DNA from: JAJYLM01 sp964547905
GTDB taxonomy: Bacteria; JAMCPX01
Assembly (NCBI GenBank): GCA_964547905.1
Contig: CAZJPN010000045.1
Location: forward strand, 1-34,682
Length of the DNA: 34,682 bases
Reading direction: 5' to 3'
Part shown: positions 32,058 to 34,682 of the stretch, piece by piece
How the letters are laid out: each line of letters starts with the position of its first letter
Position numbering within the stretch: the first letter of the stretch is position 1
Made by a program: the position numbers and the translations under genes
Notes under the pieces: generated by a model
What the model was told of the DNA's origin: nothing
The model's database searches: none
Seen by the model: the letters and a program-made list of their open reading frames with translations, nothing else

Positions 32058-33110
32058 ATGGAAACTATAAAAGAACACAGTGGATTTTTAATCATACATA
32101 CGGGCCAGATAGGGGATAACCTGCTTACAACACCAATCATAAGGAGCATAAGAAAGGCAAGGCCTTATGCATACATCGCATTTCTTACAACGCCGTCTAA
32201 TCATCATGTATTCACCTATAATCCATACCTTGATGAGATTATATTGCTTGATAAAGCAATGCCTACAAATGAGTACACAAGATTTTTATTGAACATTAAA
32301 AAAAGAAAATTCGACATAGTGCTGGATTATCTTTGCAACCCGAGAACGGCATTCATTACATGGTTTTCAAATGCAAAGCACAGGCTTGGCTATGATCTCA
32401 GGTTCCGTACATACGCGTACAATATAGTGGTAAACAGGGATCCCAACCCAAAATACAGTGTTGATTTTAAATACGATCTGTTGAAAGCCATAGGTGTTGA
32501 TGGGGACGGTTATGGGCTGGATCTTTTTATACCTGAGGCTGCTGAGAGGTTTTCTATGGAATTTGTATCCAGTATAAAGAAGGATTCTGTACCTTTGATA
32601 ACAATGTCTGTTGTAAGCAGAAGGGCATATAAGCAATGGGCCCCGGAAAGGTTCGCCAAACTCGGTGACATGCTTATCCACAAGCTTGGGGCATCGCTGA
32701 TCCTGTTATGGGGACCAGGCGAGAAGACGTATGTCCAGCAGGTTATGTATATGATGAAATATAAACCGTTTTTGTCACCGCAAACCCAGTCTATCAAGGA
32801 GCTTGCAGCTATAATCAGACATGCGGATATGCATATTGGCAATGACAATGGTGTAAAGCATATAGCAATTGCAATGCAAACACCAACGATTACCATCCAT
32901 GGTCCGAGTGACCCTGTAAGCTGGGAGCCGCCCAACAACCCTCTTCATGTTTGGGTTAAAAAGGACGTAGGATGCGGCAAGTGTGTACCGCGCAATTGCA
33001 AGTATGAATTGAAGTGCCTCGATGCAATCCAGCCTGAAGACGTACTCAGTCTTACGCAGGAGCTTTATGAAAGGGTTGAAAAGGATCAAAAAGGCGTTAC
33101 CTTTACGTGA
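32058..33110 (+). CDS. GT9 glycosyltransferase, fourth copy
   Basis: 350 residues. N-terminal FLIIHTGQIGDNLLTTPIIR contains the GT9 GD motif. The donor half has MHIGNDNGVKHIAIAMQTPT and IHGPSDPVSWEPP. The usual APG(A/S)-x-W-x-x-K-x-W segment is replaced by MSVVSRRAYKQWAPERFAKL, and the tail is C-x2-C-x4-C-x5-C. It is the most divergent of the four GT9s and may use another sugar or acceptor. It starts 28 bp after the GT4 stop with AAGG upstream. Confidence 0.86.
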   Translation: METIKEHSGFLIIHTGQIGDNLLTTPIIRSIRKARPYAYIAFLTTPSNHHVFTYNPYLDEIILLDKAMPTNEYTRFLLNIKKRKFDIVLDYLCNPRTAFITWFSNAKHRLGYDLRFRTYAYNIVVNRDPNPKYSVDFKYDLLKAIGVDGDGYGLDLFIPEAAERFSMEFVSSIKKDSVPLITMSVVSRRAYKQWAPERFAKLGDMLIHKLGASLILLWGPGEKTYVQQVMYMMKYKPFLSPQTQSIKELAAIIRHADMHIGNDNGVKHIAIAMQTPTITIHGPSDPVSWEPPNNPLHVWVKKDVGCGKCVPRNCKYELKCLDAIQPEDVLSLTQELYERVEKDQKGVTFT

Positions 33111-33175
33111 TTACGTATGATAACCATTACCCTTTTTTGTTTGCTTGCTTACATTGTAGGTATGGATGAAAAAAA

Positions 33176-33634
33176 ATGACACCCTTTGATAAATGGCTTG
33201 CGGTTGTTCTTGCCACGATTAATCCTCTCACCGGCAGGGGGGTAGCAATTCCGCTCGGTATGGAGTTCGGCCTCCCCATAGTCCTTGTGTCCCTTGTATC
33301 CGGTGTAAGCAACTTTGTCATGGCAATCGCCATGGTACTATTCATAGACCGGTTCGGTAATATCCCATGGATAAAAAATTATATAGAAAAGAAGCGTGGA
33401 CAAAAAATCACAAAGTTTATACAGGGTAAAGGACTTCTTTATTCGGTTGTACTTGGACCTTTTATCCTTGGAACGTTTGCAGTTGTGCTCGTGTTTCAGG
33501 CCCTCGGAGCTGACAAAAAACGCATGATACTGTACAGCCTCCTCAGTACCATCATCGTAACCCCTGTATTAGCATGGATTTCACCGCTCTTTGTGGATGT
33601 ATTGAATCAGTATAAAAGGATGCTGCATTTTTAA
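33176..33634 (+). CDS. Small multidrug-export-like integral membrane protein
   Basis: 152 residues, PF06695-type (annotated small multi-drug export protein). Hydrophobic segments lie at about 5-25 (AVVLATINPLTGRGVAIPLG), 30-57, 85-110 and 118-140, with the family features PLTGRGVAIPLGMEFG and QGKGLLYSVVLGPFILGTF. True substrate unknown despite the family name. GGATG eight bases before the ATG is a weak ribosome-binding site. It lies 65 bp after the last GT9 and before a hairpin, so it may close the operon. Confidence 0.82.
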   Translation: MTPFDKWLAVVLATINPLTGRGVAIPLGMEFGLPIVLVSLVSGVSNFVMAIAMVLFIDRFGNIPWIKNYIEKKRGQKITKFIQGKGLLYSVVLGPFILGTFAVVLVFQALGADKKRMILYSLLSTIIVTPVLAWISPLFVDVLNQYKRMLHF

Positions 33635-33646
33635 ACCCGAAAATGC

Positions 33647-33681
33647 AAGAGTAAGGGCGGGAATACCCCGTCCTTACTCTT
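33647..33681. terminator. Long hairpin after the LPS operon
   Basis: AAGAGTAAGGGCGGG (33647-33661) pairs with CCCGTCCTTACTCTT (33667-33681), a 15-bp stem with one G-T and a 5-nt loop. It lies between the membrane protein and a convergent gene remnant, so it may end both transcripts. No long U-run. Confidence 0.6.
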
Positions 33682-33715
33682 CAACTCTATAACTCCAGAA
33701 CACTTTAACTCACAC

Positions 33716-33778
33716 TTACCAGTTTCCTCCGCCGGGAAATACCGGACCGCTGTATGGCCAGAATTCAGGACCAGTTGT
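33716..33778 (-). pseudogene. 3' remnant of a gene apparently truncated by the IS256 element
   Basis: On the minus strand, from the presumed insertion-sequence end at 33779, the frame reads TTGPEFWPYSGPVFPGGGNW followed by TAA. The Pro/Gly/aromatic-rich text looks like a genuine C-terminus, and the hairpin 33647-33681 sits downstream as a terminator would. The rest of the gene should lie beyond the other end of the element. Confidence 0.45.
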
Positions 33779-34682
33779 GAGACTACCCCTTAAAATTGCG
33801 TATTCAAGATTTTAAGTTTCCTTCATTTCGAATCTTAAGTCAAACAATTGTCTCAGTTCATAAAGGCATTCCCGTAATTGCCAAATAGGTTTTCTCTCCC
33901 AGAGGTCTTCAAGATTCACCAGCTGTATAAACAGGTTTACATCCAATGCCCTTGATGAGGGGAAATATCCCCCAAGATTTAATCTCATCTTTTCTATACC
34001 GGCATTGATTGATTCAACTGCATTTGTAGTATAGAGAAATTTTCTCGCAGATTGGGGGTATTTCAGAAACGCAAGGTAATTATCCTTTAACTTACGATAG
34101 AATTCTGCAAGTTGAGGCTTTTCTTTTTGCATAATCTCACACAACTGGTCATAGTACTGCTCTCCTTCTGTCTCTTCTCGCGCTTGTTTTATTAATTTGG
34201 TAACCTGTATTGCCTGTGCAGCTGATTTCTTGGTAAGATTCCTGACCAGATTGCGTACAAGATGCACATGACAAAGCTGATGATCTGAATACGGATATAG
34301 TTTCTTTATCACATCATTGATGCCAGGGAAGTTATCTGTTACAAACATAAGTACCCGGCTTACCCCTCTTCCGATCAGTTGTTGAAATACCTCTGTCCAA
34401 AATCCCTTGCTCTCAGAACCTTTGTATGTCCAGAACCCAAGAATATGTTTCTTACCATCCATGGTTATTCCTACTGCACTAAATAAAGATATCTCTATAA
34501 CTTTGTTATCCTGTGCCCGCAGTCTTGCATGATATGCATCTATGAAGATTACCAACCAATTGTCTTCAAATATCTGTGTCTTAAATACATTGAGCCTTTC
34601 CTCGATAAGAGCTAAAGCATCATTCAATGCATCTTGTGAAAATGGCAGCCCAAGCTGTTCACATGCTCGTTTTATCTGAGCA
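33779..34682 (-). mobile_element. IS256-family insertion sequence, right part cut by the window
   Basis: The element contains the transposase gene and a non-coding end of about 33 bp. The proposed terminal sequence starts GAGACTACCCCTTAAAATTG at 33779. GAGAC-like ends are common in IS256 elements, but the partner inverted repeat and target duplication are outside the window, so the boundary is inferred. Confidence 0.6.
33812..34682 (-). CDS. IS256-family (Mutator-type) transposase, partial at its N-terminus
   Basis: At least 289 residues are visible; the frame is still open at the window edge (AQIKRACEQLGLPFSQDAL precedes the internal Leu that reads NDALALIEERLN). DDE residues are seen in FIDAYHARLR (first Asp), FVTDNFPGI (second Asp) and TTNAVESINAGIEKMR (Glu). 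CHVHLVRNL is the C/D-x2-H signature between them. It ends DLRFEMKET before TAA. No internal stop or frameshift, so it may be active. Confidence 0.93.
   Translation of the reverse strand, partial: AQIKRACEQLGLPFSQDALNDALALIEERLNVFKTQIFEDNWLVIFIDAYHARLRAQDNKVIEISLFSAVGITMDGKKHILGFWTYKGSESKGFWTEVFQQLIGRGVSRVLMFVTDNFPGINDVIKKLYPYSDHQLCHVHLVRNLVRNLTKKSAAQAIQVTKLIKQAREETEGEQYYDQLCEIMQKEKPQLAEFYRKLKDNYLAFLKYPQSARKFLYTTNAVESINAGIEKMRLNLGGYFPSSRALDVNLFIQLVNLEDLWERKPIWQLRECLYELRQLFDLRFEMKET

Overview
The window reads as a piece of chromosome from a Gram-negative, probably anaerobic bacterium. Outer-membrane proteins ending in aromatic residues, an OmpA-family protein, type II secretion pseudopilins and a lipopolysaccharide (LPS) core cluster with four GT9 heptosyltransferase-like genes all require an outer membrane. 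A methylmalonyl-CoA mutase with a biotin carrier protein, and an Fe-S/ASKHA activator of corrinoid proteins, point to cobalamin-dependent anaerobic metabolism. The gene mix resembles Desulfobacterota (former Deltaproteobacteria) or a neighbouring phylum. That placement is inference from gene content, since no rRNA is present.

Layout. Positions 1-450 hold palindromic and tandem repeats and a small winged-helix protein. Next come a Pif1-type helicase with a C-terminal WYL domain (544-2112), an orphan pair of pseudopilins gspJ-gspK (2286-4114) and glycerol kinase (4189-5676). On the minus strand lie a secreted Met/Gln-rich protein and a small outer-membrane barrel (5782-7279), divergent from a reductive activator of corrinoid proteins (7431-8996). 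A small membrane protein and ruvX follow. An activated-methyl operon metK-ahcY-methyltransferase occupies 10208-13327. After it come an OmpA-family protein, two unknown genes, an aldehyde dehydrogenase, an UPF0173 metallo-hydrolase, tRNA-Leu(UAA) and ligA. A biotin carrier/methylmalonyl-CoA mutase operon (21617-23793) is followed by a TRL-family protein, tRNA-Gln(CUG) and an MFS transporter. From 25993 to 33634 runs an LPS-core operon: Trm112-like, four GT9, one GT2 of WaaE type, one GT4, a radical SAM/SPASM protein and a small membrane protein. Many of its junctions are ATGA or longer overlaps, which suggests translational coupling. The right edge is an IS256-family transposase cut by the window; it appears to have truncated another gene.

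The most unusual material is non-coding. (1) G-poor arrays built from AATTCAA/GACTCAA-like words begin right after the stop codon of three unrelated genes, always in the same orientation relative to the gene, and two of them run directly into a hairpin. (2) A palindrome family with the shape CCGTTAGAAA-CTCCG-TCTAACGG occurs at several sites. One member is inserted in frame in the prepilin leader of gspJ, so the protein carries two prepilin-like motifs. (3) A GTTTAAACCGTT word lies 3' of two neighbouring genes, again in the same sense orientation. (4) Two short gene remnants survive in intergenic DNA. (5) The promoters proposed for ligA and the corrinoid activator lie so close to the start codons that the mRNAs may be leaderless. 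No CRISPR array, prophage or defence island was seen.
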